From: Paenibacillus arenosi
GTDB lineage: Bacteria; Bacillota; Bacilli; Paenibacillales; Paenibacillaceae
DNA length: 50,953 bases
Assembly: GCF_014841135.1 (NCBI RefSeq)
Contig: NZ_JACYTN010000030.1
Coordinates: 1-50,953, forward strand
Direction of reading: 5' to 3'
Shown here: positions 8,178 through 15,185 of the stretch, piece after piece
Position numbering within the stretch: position 1 is the stretch's first letter
Layout of the letters: every line of letters begins with the position of its first letter
Position numbers and translations under genes: made by a program
Notes under the pieces: generated by a model
The model's input: only the letters and a program-made list of their open reading frames with translations
Told to the model about the DNA's origin: nothing
Database searches by the model: none

Positions 8178-8354
8178 ATGGCTAAAAACTCCATGTTTGA
8201 CTTGAACGTTCAAGTAACGTCGGTGAAAGAAGAGGCAAGTGCAACTTTGGCTCAAAGTAGAATAATTTGTACTCCTGGTTCTTGTAGTGGAGATAGTTGT
8301 TGGCTTACTACATTCAAAGGTTGCCCTACTTACGGTCCAAAATGTGATATCTAG
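8178..8354 (+). CDS. lanA: Class I lanthipeptide precursor LanA
   Basis: 58 codons with a strong ribosome binding site (AAAGGGG) before the ATG. The leader has the class I box F7-D-L-N (FNLD-like) that LanB and LanC recognise, followed by VQVTSVKEE, closely resembling epidermin-type leaders. The C-terminal part has five Cys (31, 36, 41, 49, 56) and Ser/Thr donors at 27, 32, 35, 37, 40, 44, 45 and 51. S27-R-I-I-C31 matches the ring A pattern of nisin and epidermin (S-x-x-x-C). T32-P-G-S-C36 matches ring B (TPGC) with one inserted residue. The likely cleavage is near residue 24-26 (for example AQ|S), since cutting after R28 would strand Cys31 without an upstream partner. The C-terminal ring topology cannot be assigned by eye. 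Confidence 0.93.
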   Translation: MAKNSMFDLNVQVTSVKEEASATLAQSRIICTPGSCSGDSCWLTTFKGCPTYGPKCDI

Positions 8355-8364
8355 TACAACATGA

Positions 8365-8400
8365 ATGAAACCCCCCAATCTATGAATTGGGGGGTTTCAT
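8365..8400. terminator. Shared bidirectional terminator between lanA and lanG
   Basis: A perfect 15-bp stem (8365-8379 with 8386-8400) contains a run of six C paired with six G and has a 6-nt loop. It lies between the convergent lanA and lanG genes. T-runs after the stem are weak on both strands, but the stem is very stable. Confidence 0.8.
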
Positions 8401-8416
8401 ATTGCCGTTATGGATA

Positions 8417-9169
8417 TTAAACACCGGATCCTTGCACATCGCTGGATACGTAATGATAGTAACTGATGGCCGTACATACAATAGACAATGTCATTAAAGT
8501 TCCAAAGCCTCGGATCATGAGTGAGCTTTCCAGTGGGCTGTCAATAATAAAAGTGACAAAAGAATAAGGATTGTAAACGGAATATTGTAGAGGGGTTGAG
8601 GCGATCATTAGAATAACTGATGAAGTGACCCCTACTATACCTACTATGATTCCGGCGATAATTTGACGGCTGAGAACGCCAGCGAGAATAGCGATTGGAG
8701 CAAGTAGAAATTGCAATCCTATAATTTTTAGAAGCTCCCATACTTTACCGATAAATAAATCGTAGGGTAAGTGTGTCGTTGTAAACATGAATCCAATTCC
8801 TAAGCTTATAAGGAAGGTAATCCCGATAATAGCAGTTATGAGCAGGAGTAGGATGCATAGTTTACCTAAAAAAAACAAAGCACGATGCCGAGGATACAGA
8901 AAAAATGAATGTACCGTTCCCTCTTGGTATTCTCTAGCAAATAGGAAACTTGCCAGCATAGCAAACACAGGAGGACCAATTAGCATATTTATTAAAGATT
9001 GACTAAACACAAGAAACCCACTCCATTTAGGTGGGGAATCCAGTATAGCCCATGAACCAAAACCGATAAAAAACGAGATGAGAGAAGGAATAACAATTAC
9101 TGCCGCTATAATCCATAGTATTGAAGCTCGCTTGCATTTAAGGAGCTCTGTATATAGAATTGTCGTCAT
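8417..9169 (-). CDS. lanG: Lantibiotic immunity ABC transporter permease LanG
   Basis: 250 aa, start ATG with GGAGG seven bases upstream. About six hydrophobic segments are visible (ILWIIAAVIVIPSLISFFIG, LLLITAIIGITFLISLGIGF and others), with the FAREYQEGTVHSFFLYP motif typical of ABC-2 immunity permeases (compare LanE: FAREYQENTINYIFISP). LanFEG complexes expel the producer's own lanthipeptide from the membrane. It is the last gene of the lanRKFEG block. LanE and LanG share recognisable sequence, suggesting an old duplication and a heterodimeric permease. Confidence 0.9.
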   Translation of the reverse strand: MTTILYTELLKCKRASILWIIAAVIVIPSLISFFIGFGSWAILDSPPKWSGFLVFSQSLINMLIGPPVFAMLASFLFAREYQEGTVHSFFLYPRHRALFFLGKLCILLLLITAIIGITFLISLGIGFMFTTTHLPYDLFIGKVWELLKIIGLQFLLAPIAILAGVLSRQIIAGIIVGIVGVTSSVILMIASTPLQYSVYNPYSFVTFIIDSPLESSLMIRGFGTLMTLSIVCTAISYYHYVSSDVQGSGV

Positions 9170-9189
9170 TGGACTACCTCCGGTTTTTC

Positions 9190-9957
9190 CTAGCTTCCAC
9201 TGTGTATATCCGATTGTGTATAACTATAAAGGGTGACGCATAGGCACAACGTAAAAATAATTAGCATAGTTAACAAGCCTCTCATTAGTACCCAATCAGG
9301 AATATGGTTGCCTACGGTCAACTGACTTACAATGTGGGCGGGGAAGTAATAAGGATTGAATGAGCCGTACTTGGGAGGCACACTTGTAAGAACAGTCATA
9401 ATGGACGCGGCTACCCCACCTGCGCCTACGATGATACTGGAATAGCTATTTTTCAATAAAATGGCTGGTACGAGAGCAACAAAGCATAAGGCGAATTGCC
9501 ATATGGCTATAATGATCAGATTTTGAACATGGATAAGCAGTGTCGCTCCTGTCAATTGCTCTGCAGTCAAAAACATGCCTAGGCTGACCAAAAGCACATA
9601 GGAAAGGAACAAGCTTACTAGAATGAGCGGAAACAGCAGGAAGACTTTCGTGATGTAGATTCTTAGTCTTGAATACGGTGAAATAAAAATATAATTAATC
9701 GTGTTTTCCTGATATTCACGCGCAAAGATAAAGCCTGCGATTTGAGCAAAGCAGGTTGGAGCCAGCAGTAAATTGACCAAAAATTCATGGGTAGCAAAAA
9801 TATCAAACCAACCGATACTTTTACCATTACTGAAAATCCCTAGACTAATAACTAGTTGCAGAAGCAGTGGCAGCAGAATGAAGATGAGTAAGACAGCACC
9901 AACCGGCGAACGTTTCAGTTTTGTGATTTCCGTGAATAGAAGATTAGACAACAGCAT
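9190..9957 (-). CDS. lanE: Lantibiotic immunity ABC transporter permease LanE
   Basis: 255 aa, about six membrane spans (AVLLIFILLPLLLQLVISLG, VFLLFPLILVSLFLSYVLL, LLTMLIIFTLCLCVTLYSYT). It begins 14 nt inside the end of lanF, with AGGAGGG immediately before the ATG, so it is translationally coupled. It carries the same FAREYQEN motif as LanG. With LanG it would form the membrane channel of the LanFEG self-protection pump. BcrB/YthP-type bacitracin permeases are related, but the lan cluster makes the immunity role the best reading. Confidence 0.9.
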   Translation of the reverse strand: MLLSNLLFTEITKLKRSPVGAVLLIFILLPLLLQLVISLGIFSNGKSIGWFDIFATHEFLVNLLLAPTCFAQIAGFIFAREYQENTINYIFISPYSRLRIYITKVFLLFPLILVSLFLSYVLLVSLGMFLTAEQLTGATLLIHVQNLIIIAIWQFALCFVALVPAILLKNSYSSIIVGAGGVAASIMTVLTSVPPKYGSFNPYYFPAHIVSQLTVGNHIPDWVLMRGLLTMLIIFTLCLCVTLYSYTQSDIHSGS

Positions 9958-10864
9958 TCCCTCCTGTAAGTTGAAGGAAATATTGTTCCAGATTACCTTT
10001 GTTGAGAACTAGCTCTGCGACATCCACTCCATTTTCAACTAGCGTTCTGTTAATGATCATAGGTTCATTCATACGTTCGTAAATTCTGATCTTCCCAAGT
10101 TCTGTAATTGTGTAATCTACTATGCTCAGGTTTTCCTGTAAGATGAATGCAGCTTGCTGATCGTTTGATACAGTAATATCCAAATAGTGTCGGTTTTTTT
10201 GCCGAAGCTGTTCCATATCCATTTCCTCGAGAAGCTGGCCTTGATGAATGATACCAATTTTGGTTGCGAGTTGCTCAATCTCACTTAAAATATGACTGGA
10301 TACAAGAATCGTAATATCACGTTGTTTGACCAAATCAAGTAGAAGATGGCGAATGTCTTTAATTCCTTGCGGATCTAGTCCATTCGTTGGTTCATCAAGA
10401 ATTAGAAAGTCAGGCTGGTGGAGCAGTGCTCGGGCTAGTCCAAGCCGCTGCTTCATACCCAGTGAAAATTTGCCGACTCTCCGGTTTCGCACTTCTAGCA
10501 AACCAACCATATCCAGTGTCTCTTCTATTGAAGATTTGGCGGATATGCCCATTAGTCTTCGATGAATATCCAAATTCTCGTAAGCTGTAAGATTTTTATA
10601 AGAGCCGGGTGTTTCAATAATGGCGCCGATTCTTTCAAACGCCTTAAAACTGTTTTTAGAAATTTTTTCACCGAAAATTTCTACTTCTCCTGAAGTGGGC
10701 TTCACGAGACCTAGCATCATTCGAATTGCCGTAGTTTTTCCAGCACCGTTCGGTCCAAGAAAACCATAAATTTCACCTTTTCCGATCGACATATTTATTT
10801 TGTTAACTGCTGCGTGATTATCATATGTCTTCGTCAAATTGATTGTTTTTAGAATAGGTTCCAT
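9944..10864 (-). CDS. lanF: Lantibiotic immunity ABC transporter ATPase LanF
   Basis: 306 aa. Walker A is GPNGAGKTT (about 38-46), signature FSLGMKQRLGLA, Walker B LILDEPTNGLD and H-loop SSHIL. The usual Q-loop Gln is replaced by Glu in IGAIIETPGSYKNLTA. This 'E-loop' is a known hallmark of lantibiotic self-immunity ATPases and separates them from ordinary drug exporters. The C-terminal 80 residues are the accessory region of BcrA-like ATPases. The start has GAAAGGAG upstream. It lies 52 nt after lanK on the same strand. Confidence 0.93.
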   Translation of the reverse strand: MEPILKTINLTKTYDNHAAVNKINMSIGKGEIYGFLGPNGAGKTTAIRMMLGLVKPTSGEVEIFGEKISKNSFKAFERIGAIIETPGSYKNLTAYENLDIHRRLMGISAKSSIEETLDMVGLLEVRNRRVGKFSLGMKQRLGLARALLHQPDFLILDEPTNGLDPQGIKDIRHLLLDLVKQRDITILVSSHILSEIEQLATKIGIIHQGQLLEEMDMEQLRQKNRHYLDITVSNDQQAAFILQENLSIVDYTITELGKIRIYERMNEPMIINRTLVENGVDVAELVLNKGNLEQYFLQLTGGNAVV

Positions 10865-10916
10865 AAAGCCACTCCTTTCTTATTATTGATTGTAATCGTA
10901 GTATCTTACAAAAACC

Positions 10917-11852
10917 TTACGGATGCGCAGGAAGTGTAAGAAAAAAAGTTGTGTTCTCGAAGGGGACGGAGGTAAATGTAAGTGATCCGTTTTGTTTCTC
11001 GGCCAGTTTCTTAGCGATAGCTAACCCTAACCCGCTTCCTTGCACATGATGGCCTCTGGAACGCTGACCTGTGTAAAAACGGTTGAAAATATAAGGGGAA
11101 TCTGCGATGGATATTCCTTTGCCCTTGTCCGACACTTGAACAACGACTTCATTGGTGGATGCTTGAATTTCAATACCAAGAAATTGACCTTCCACTCCGT
11201 AGCGATAGGCATTGGTGATCAAATTCAGCAATATCCGCTCCGTTCCGAGTGCATTGCCGTAGACCAATACCGGATGATTAGGAAGTCTAAGAATGGGTTC
11301 GATCTGACTAAGTTCTATTGGTTGATGTAGGGATAGAATGACTTCCTGAACAACAGGGACAATATCAAAAGGAGCAAGTGTAAGAGGTGACTCCATCGAG
11401 TCAAGCTTGGCTAATTCAAAAAAATCATTAATCTGGGTAATCAATTTGACGGCTTTGGCATGGATTACATCCAAATAGGAATCTTTATCTTCCGCAGATA
11501 AGCCAACAGCATTTCTCTGAATTACTTCAATATAGCCTAATAATGAAGTAAGTGGAGTTCTTAAGTCATGTGAAAGGTGCATCAACATCTGGTTTCTTTC
11601 CTCTTCCAAGAAAAGTGTGCGCTCTCCCAATTGTTTATGATGTCGCAAAAACTGATTCAGTTCATCACTTAATTGGTGCAAGAGCTGAACGGATGTTTGA
11701 ACTCGCACACGCTGATGGTCATTGGCTGTACGGATGCGGAACAGGGTATGGGTAATTTTTCGCAGCTGCTTGCAAACATGTCTGTATCGAATGATTATGC
11801 CTACAAGTAACAAGGTTGTAGTCAAGGCATATAAAGATAGCAGTATCACCAT
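10917..11852 (-). CDS. lanK: Sensor histidine kinase LanK
   Basis: 311 aa. The ATG at 11852 is chosen because its ATGGTGA overlaps the lanR stop and GGAGG lies seven to eight bases upstream; the longer in-frame start at 11900 sits well inside lanR. It has a single N-terminal membrane segment (residues 1-22) followed directly by cytoplasmic sequence, with no second span or extracellular domain. The H-box is LSHDLRTP (His95), the N-box is NLITNAYRYG, and the G-boxes are DKGKGIS and GSGLGLAI. NisK and SpaK have two spans and a sensor loop, so this kinase is unlikely to bind extracellular peptide the same way. It may sense through the membrane or a partner such as LanFEG (inference). Confidence 0.9.
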   Translation of the reverse strand: MVILLSLYALTTTLLLVGIIIRYRHVCKQLRKITHTLFRIRTANDHQRVRVQTSVQLLHQLSDELNQFLRHHKQLGERTLFLEEERNQMLMHLSHDLRTPLTSLLGYIEVIQRNAVGLSAEDKDSYLDVIHAKAVKLITQINDFFELAKLDSMESPLTLAPFDIVPVVQEVILSLHQPIELSQIEPILRLPNHPVLVYGNALGTERILLNLITNAYRYGVEGQFLGIEIQASTNEVVVQVSDKGKGISIADSPYIFNRFYTGQRSRGHHVQGSGLGLAIAKKLAEKQNGSLTFTSVPFENTTFFLTLPAHP

Positions 11853-12562
11853 ACTATATCCTCCGAGTCCAATTTGCCCATTCTGTAACCGATCCCCCAA
11901 ATAGTCTGGATATAGACAGGTTGCGAAGGATTCTCTTCAATTTTCTCCCGTAATCTTCGTATGTGAACCATGACGGTATTGTCATCTGAAGTATAATCAT
12001 CATGCCAAATGGCCGCGAAGATCTGTGATTTACTATATATTTGTTTGGGAGAGCGCATCAGCAGTTCCAAGATGGCAAATTCTTTGGCTGTTAAAGAAAT
12101 GGTCTGATTTCGCACGGTGGCTTCGCAAGTATGACAGTTGAGTGTCAATTCACCATGATGCAGTATAGAAGATTCTTTTGGGGATTGTTCGTTCAATTTT
12201 AAATATCGTCTAAGTTGGGCATTGACCCGTGCAATCAACTCCCCTACATGATAGGGCTTGGTTAAATAATCATCAGCACCGAGATTGAGCCCAAGTATTG
12301 TATCAGCTTCCGAGTCACGAGCGGTCAAAATGAGGACAGGTATATTCATATGGTTTCGAATCCATCGCAGTACATCCCAGCCGTCCATATCAGGAAGCAT
12401 CAAATCAAGGATGACTAAATGATAAACTTGATTGCGTAAAACTTCACAAGCAGACCGTCCATCATAAACAGAGTCCACCTTATAGTTCTCTTCAGAGAGT
12501 GTCTTCACGATCAGTTTACTGATCTCTAGGTCATCTTCCACGGCTAAAATATAAGGCTGCAT
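11846..12562 (-). CDS. lanR: OmpR-type response regulator LanR
   Basis: 238 aa from the ATG at 12562 (GGAG about 12 bases upstream). An in-frame TTG six codons earlier is possible but less likely. The receiver has Asp10/Asp11 and phospho-acceptor Asp53 (LVILDLMLPDMDGWD), Thr at LILTARD and Lys at YLTKPY. The C-terminal winged helix has KEFAILELLMRSP and DDNTVMVHIRRLREKI, ending in a GIGYRMG-type terminus. It is transcribed first in the lanRKFEG block, overlapping lanK by 7 nt. It probably controls lanFEG and possibly lanA. Confidence 0.92.
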   Translation of the reverse strand: MQPYILAVEDDLEISKLIVKTLSEENYKVDSVYDGRSACEVLRNQVYHLVILDLMLPDMDGWDVLRWIRNHMNIPVLILTARDSEADTILGLNLGADDYLTKPYHVGELIARVNAQLRRYLKLNEQSPKESSILHHGELTLNCHTCEATVRNQTISLTAKEFAILELLMRSPKQIYSKSQIFAAIWHDDYTSDDNTVMVHIRRLREKIEENPSQPVYIQTIWGIGYRMGKLDSEDIVW

Positions 12563-12643
12563 CTTATTTATCAACTCCAACCTGAAATACTTGCTATATC
12601 ATAAAATTATATACCATAAGGGTTTCTTTCTTAAAGAGACTGT

Positions 12644-12682
12644 TTGACGCTTACCTATAAAGAGGATACTATCAAATGATAG
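12644..12682 (+). promoter_or_regulatory. Sigma-A promoter with overlapping palindrome
   Basis: TTGACG (12644-12649), a 17-bp spacer, then TACTAT (12667-12672). The palindrome CTATCA-AA-TGATAG (12669-12682) overlaps the -10 and the start site, placing a repressor where it would block transcription of the gene at 12705. The ATG has AAAGGGG upstream. Confidence 0.7.
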
Positions 12683-12704
12683 ATGCTCTAAAGGGGATGA
12701 AAAA

Positions 12705-13334
12705 ATGAGTAATGAAACAGGAAATAACGAAATCAATGGTGACAGCCAACAAGGAGCATTCTCAGAAGAGAAATGGACCGAACTGATTCATGCAGTTTGT
12801 CATAATGGTGTTGCTGCATTGAAAACACAGTACGATCAAGTGACAGGACGCGCATTAATCCACGAGATTTTCGGTCCTGTATTTATTTTTACTGTAAAAG
12901 ATGATGCTAATGAAGAATATGAATGCGGCTTTTTCCTACAAGAGCTAATTAAGAAGTTCCAATCCGATACGGATCCTTCCACTTGGATGGCTTCATTTTT
13001 TGTCGAGTTAATAAGAACGAAAGGTGGAAAAGCACTACCGCCACCTCCAACAAGTGAAGAAGAAGCGAAAGCGATTATCGATAGTCAAATTGTCGGACCA
13101 TGTATAGCTGCAGTTAAAGAAGAATTTGCCCCAGAAGAGGTTTATGCGGGCTTGCAGTGGCATGAGGAGCACGGCCCAGTGTTTGAGACAGGATTCCCGT
13201 CTATAGCAGATGGAAATAATGTGTGTGCTTTTAAAATTGATTTGTTGCTTATGCATCTTCTTCTAAACCGAGATCCAGCTGAAGTACTTCTTCAAGGCTT
13301 GTACCAGATTAGAGAAGAACATGGGCTGGAATAG
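12705..13334 (+). CDS. Unknown protein made of two tandem homologous repeats
   Basis: 209 aa, acidic, no signal peptide or membrane span, so probably cytoplasmic. I do not recognise the family. Residues 24-104 align with 123-203 nearly without gaps (81 residues each). Shared positions include G-x-AA-x-K, GPVF, a Cys followed by two residues and Phe (CGFF/CAFK), a Leu-rich helix, DP and a terminal IR. The halves are joined by a Pro/Glu-rich linker (KALPPPPTSEEEAK). The gene is divergent from lanRKFEG with its own promoter and operator. It may belong to the lanthipeptide locus or to the flanking chromosome; nothing in it resembles LanI lipoproteins. Confidence 0.85.
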   Translation: MSNETGNNEINGDSQQGAFSEEKWTELIHAVCHNGVAALKTQYDQVTGRALIHEIFGPVFIFTVKDDANEEYECGFFLQELIKKFQSDTDPSTWMASFFVELIRTKGGKALPPPPTSEEEAKAIIDSQIVGPCIAAVKEEFAPEEVYAGLQWHEEHGPVFETGFPSIADGNNVCAFKIDLLLMHLLLNRDPAEVLLQGLYQIREEHGLE

Positions 13335-13394
13335 TGGATTAGATCATTGATGATATCCGAGAACGGTATATCAGATTGAATATGTGAAATTCCA

Positions 13395-13436
13395 AAAAAA
13401 TGACGCTCAGGCTGAGAAGCTTGAACGTCATTTTTT
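13395..13436. terminator. Bidirectional terminator between 12705 gene and GH8 gene
   Basis: AAAAAATGACG (13395-13405) pairs with CGTCATTTTTT (13426-13436), with a further partly paired inner stem (TCAGGCT / AGCTTGA). A-run and T-run lie on both sides of the stem. The inner core resembles the hairpin at 15131-15163. Confidence 0.9.
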
Positions 13437-13466
13437 ATAGGGATGCCTGCTGAAAGTAGCTAAGAA

Positions 13467-14858
13467 TTAATTTGGTGACCACCAGTTGCCAGACACGACG
13501 ATTACGCTAAGCAAGCGAACCGTGTTGCCGAAGTACGATGCTTGGTTCGTAGGCTGTGCAGTAATATTGGTCCACAGTTTATCAAGCCATTCTTTATTGG
13601 CCGTGTTATTATCAGTCATAGCGCTGACTGCAAATGGTGCGGTGAAGGTTAGATCATAATAGGTCCCGCTATTCATATATTTCGTGCCGTCTAGATAAAA
13701 ACCGCCACCATGAATGTTAGCCGGGTTGTTTTTAGCTTCTGTGCGAATCCAATTATTAAGTGTGGTCAACTGGAACTTGGAACGTGTATCCCCTGTTAAA
13801 ATGACGTCGGTAGCGATTCTCCACGGAATGCGTGCAGCGTTATAGTAATAGATTCCATCTCCTACTATGTTTTCTAAGAAAGGTTTACCTGCTATCGGTT
13901 TGACAGGCTCGTAGTATTGACCTTTACGAATGCCGAAATCAGGCAGGAGCCCCGTATTGGCAGCATAGCCGTAGTATAAATTTTCTCTGGCAGCGTGGGT
14001 TGTCGTAATGACTTGATTCCAGCGCGAGTCGCCTGTAGCCGTTTGGAATACCTTTAAATGGTGTAGCATAAAGTCTGATGTGCGTGTCCCAGGTCCGTAT
14101 TTAGGATCCGAATCTTGCGCCCAGTTACCAAGTTTTAGGTGATAGTAGGTATGGTTCACATCTTTGAGCATAATAGCATTAATGATTTTCTTCGCTTGTG
14201 CCCCGTAATTAATGCCTGTGTTATTGCCCCATTGCTTCTCTGCGAGCAACAGTGCGTAAGCAATGTCCATATCTCCGTCAGTAGCGGAGCTGCCACCAGT
14301 GTTTGGAGTAGTAACAATAGCTCCGTTGCGATCAACCTGCTGCCAAGCCATCAAGTCGGAGTGAATCGTACTCGGGTGGTCACGATAAAAACGATACATC
14401 CCATCAAATATTTTTTTCGCGTCTGCATCATGGCCTGCAAGGTAGGCGGTTGCTATCATGCCATAGCCGTGAGCTTCAGATACGGTAACAGCGTCAAGCG
14501 GATCTTTCGTTGATTCTCCGTTCTGATTGTAGTGGACAAAATAACGGCCGCTCTTATACGGGTGGGCTTTCACGTACTTTGCTTTCCATTCATTATATAA
14601 TCTGCGAACCTCTTGATCTAACTTGGATTGAGAAACGCTTGGTTTAATAATGCCGTTGGAATAAGTAACATGCTGTGGAAATGCTCGTTGGGCAGCAGCC
14701 AATGTATCATTGTTCTCTTCATGTGCATGTTGTCCATCTACATCATCTGTCACAGATGGAGGAGTCGTTGGTTGAGCAGAGGTAATGGCAGAGAACACTA
14801 GCGTTTGCATGAGTAAGGCAGAACAGAGCATGAGTATGAATGGTTTTTTCGGCTTCAT
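13467..14858 (-). CDS. Secreted glycoside hydrolase family 8 (chitosanase or endoglucanase)
   Basis: 463 aa. A signal peptide occupies about residues 1-28 (FILMLCSALLMQTLVFSA...TSA|QP). GH8 enzymes cleave beta-1,4 links in chitosan, cellulose or xylan with inversion, using an (alpha/alpha)6 barrel. The catalytic acid is Glu128 in VSEAHGYGM, and the ATDGDMDIAYALLLA motif (about 192-206) carries the conserved Asp residues. Length and the N-terminal spacer resemble secreted Bacillus/Paenibacillus GH8 chitosanases, so chitosanase is my first guess; eye inspection cannot fix the substrate. It has its own promoter and a long leader (see 14934-14977). ATG with AAAGGAG upstream. Confidence 0.92.
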   Translation of the reverse strand: MKPKKPFILMLCSALLMQTLVFSAITSAQPTTPPSVTDDVDGQHAHEENNDTLAAAQRAFPQHVTYSNGIIKPSVSQSKLDQEVRRLYNEWKAKYVKAHPYKSGRYFVHYNQNGESTKDPLDAVTVSEAHGYGMIATAYLAGHDADAKKIFDGMYRFYRDHPSTIHSDLMAWQQVDRNGAIVTTPNTGGSSATDGDMDIAYALLLAEKQWGNNTGINYGAQAKKIINAIMLKDVNHTYYHLKLGNWAQDSDPKYGPGTRTSDFMLHHLKVFQTATGDSRWNQVITTTHAARENLYYGYAANTGLLPDFGIRKGQYYEPVKPIAGKPFLENIVGDGIYYYNAARIPWRIATDVILTGDTRSKFQLTTLNNWIRTEAKNNPANIHGGGFYLDGTKYMNSGTYYDLTFTAPFAVSAMTDNNTANKEWLDKLWTNITAQPTNQASYFGNTVRLLSVIVVSGNWWSPN

Positions 14859-14933
14859 ATAGATGTACTCCTTTCAAAATTCATGATTTTTGATAATACG
14901 GAGACAAATACCGACACCAATGTTCGAGCTCGC

Positions 14934-14977
14934 ATCACCTCCTTCATGAAAATAAATGAAGTTTATGTATTCCACAA
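14934..14977 (-). promoter_or_regulatory. Promoter and 5' Shine-Dalgarno-like mRNA stabiliser of the GH8 gene
   Basis: On the - strand TTGTGG (14977-14972), a 17-bp spacer and TATTTT (14954-14949) form a promoter. The expected start (about 14942) falls on AAGGAGGTGAT (14944-14934), an 11-nt perfect anti-16S match about 75 nt upstream of the GH8 ATG. The only start codon just after it is two bases away, too close for normal use. An extended SD at the mRNA 5' end matches the STAB-SD elements known to protect Bacillus mRNAs. A short frame from that ATG ends in an ATGA overlap with the GH8 start, so a coupled leader peptide is an alternative. Confidence 0.5.
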
Positions 14978-15130
14978 TAATTGGTAATTTCCTTTTTAAT
15001 TCAGATAAAGAATAGTTAAATATGGTTTATTTAAATGAAAAAGACATAGAATTAACATATTTTTAGTGCTATAGGTATGTAACCATGCAATATACGTAGA
15101 AATTGTTTTCAACGACTGGTTGTAACATAA

Positions 15131-15163
15131 GAAGACGTTCAGGCTTAGGGCATGAACGTCTTC
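15131..15163. terminator. Hairpin terminator downstream of the deiminase gene
   Basis: GAAGACGTTCA (15131-15141) pairs perfectly with TGAACGTCTTC (15153-15163); TTGTTTT follows on the + strand. The 14859-15185 gap holds this hairpin and the GH8 promoter/leader region, and I see nothing else in it. Confidence 0.75.
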
Positions 15164-15185
15164 TTGTTTTGATATGAAGTTGTTT

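Noticed and set aside
11846..11900. Longer lanK start at 11900 with 55-nt overlap into lanR
   Set aside because: The ATG at 11852 has GGAGG at correct spacing and the common ATGGTGA coupling overlap.
12705..13334. Reading the two-repeat protein as LanI immunity protein
   Set aside because: It has no signal peptide or lipobox, and no similarity to NisI or SpaI that I can see.
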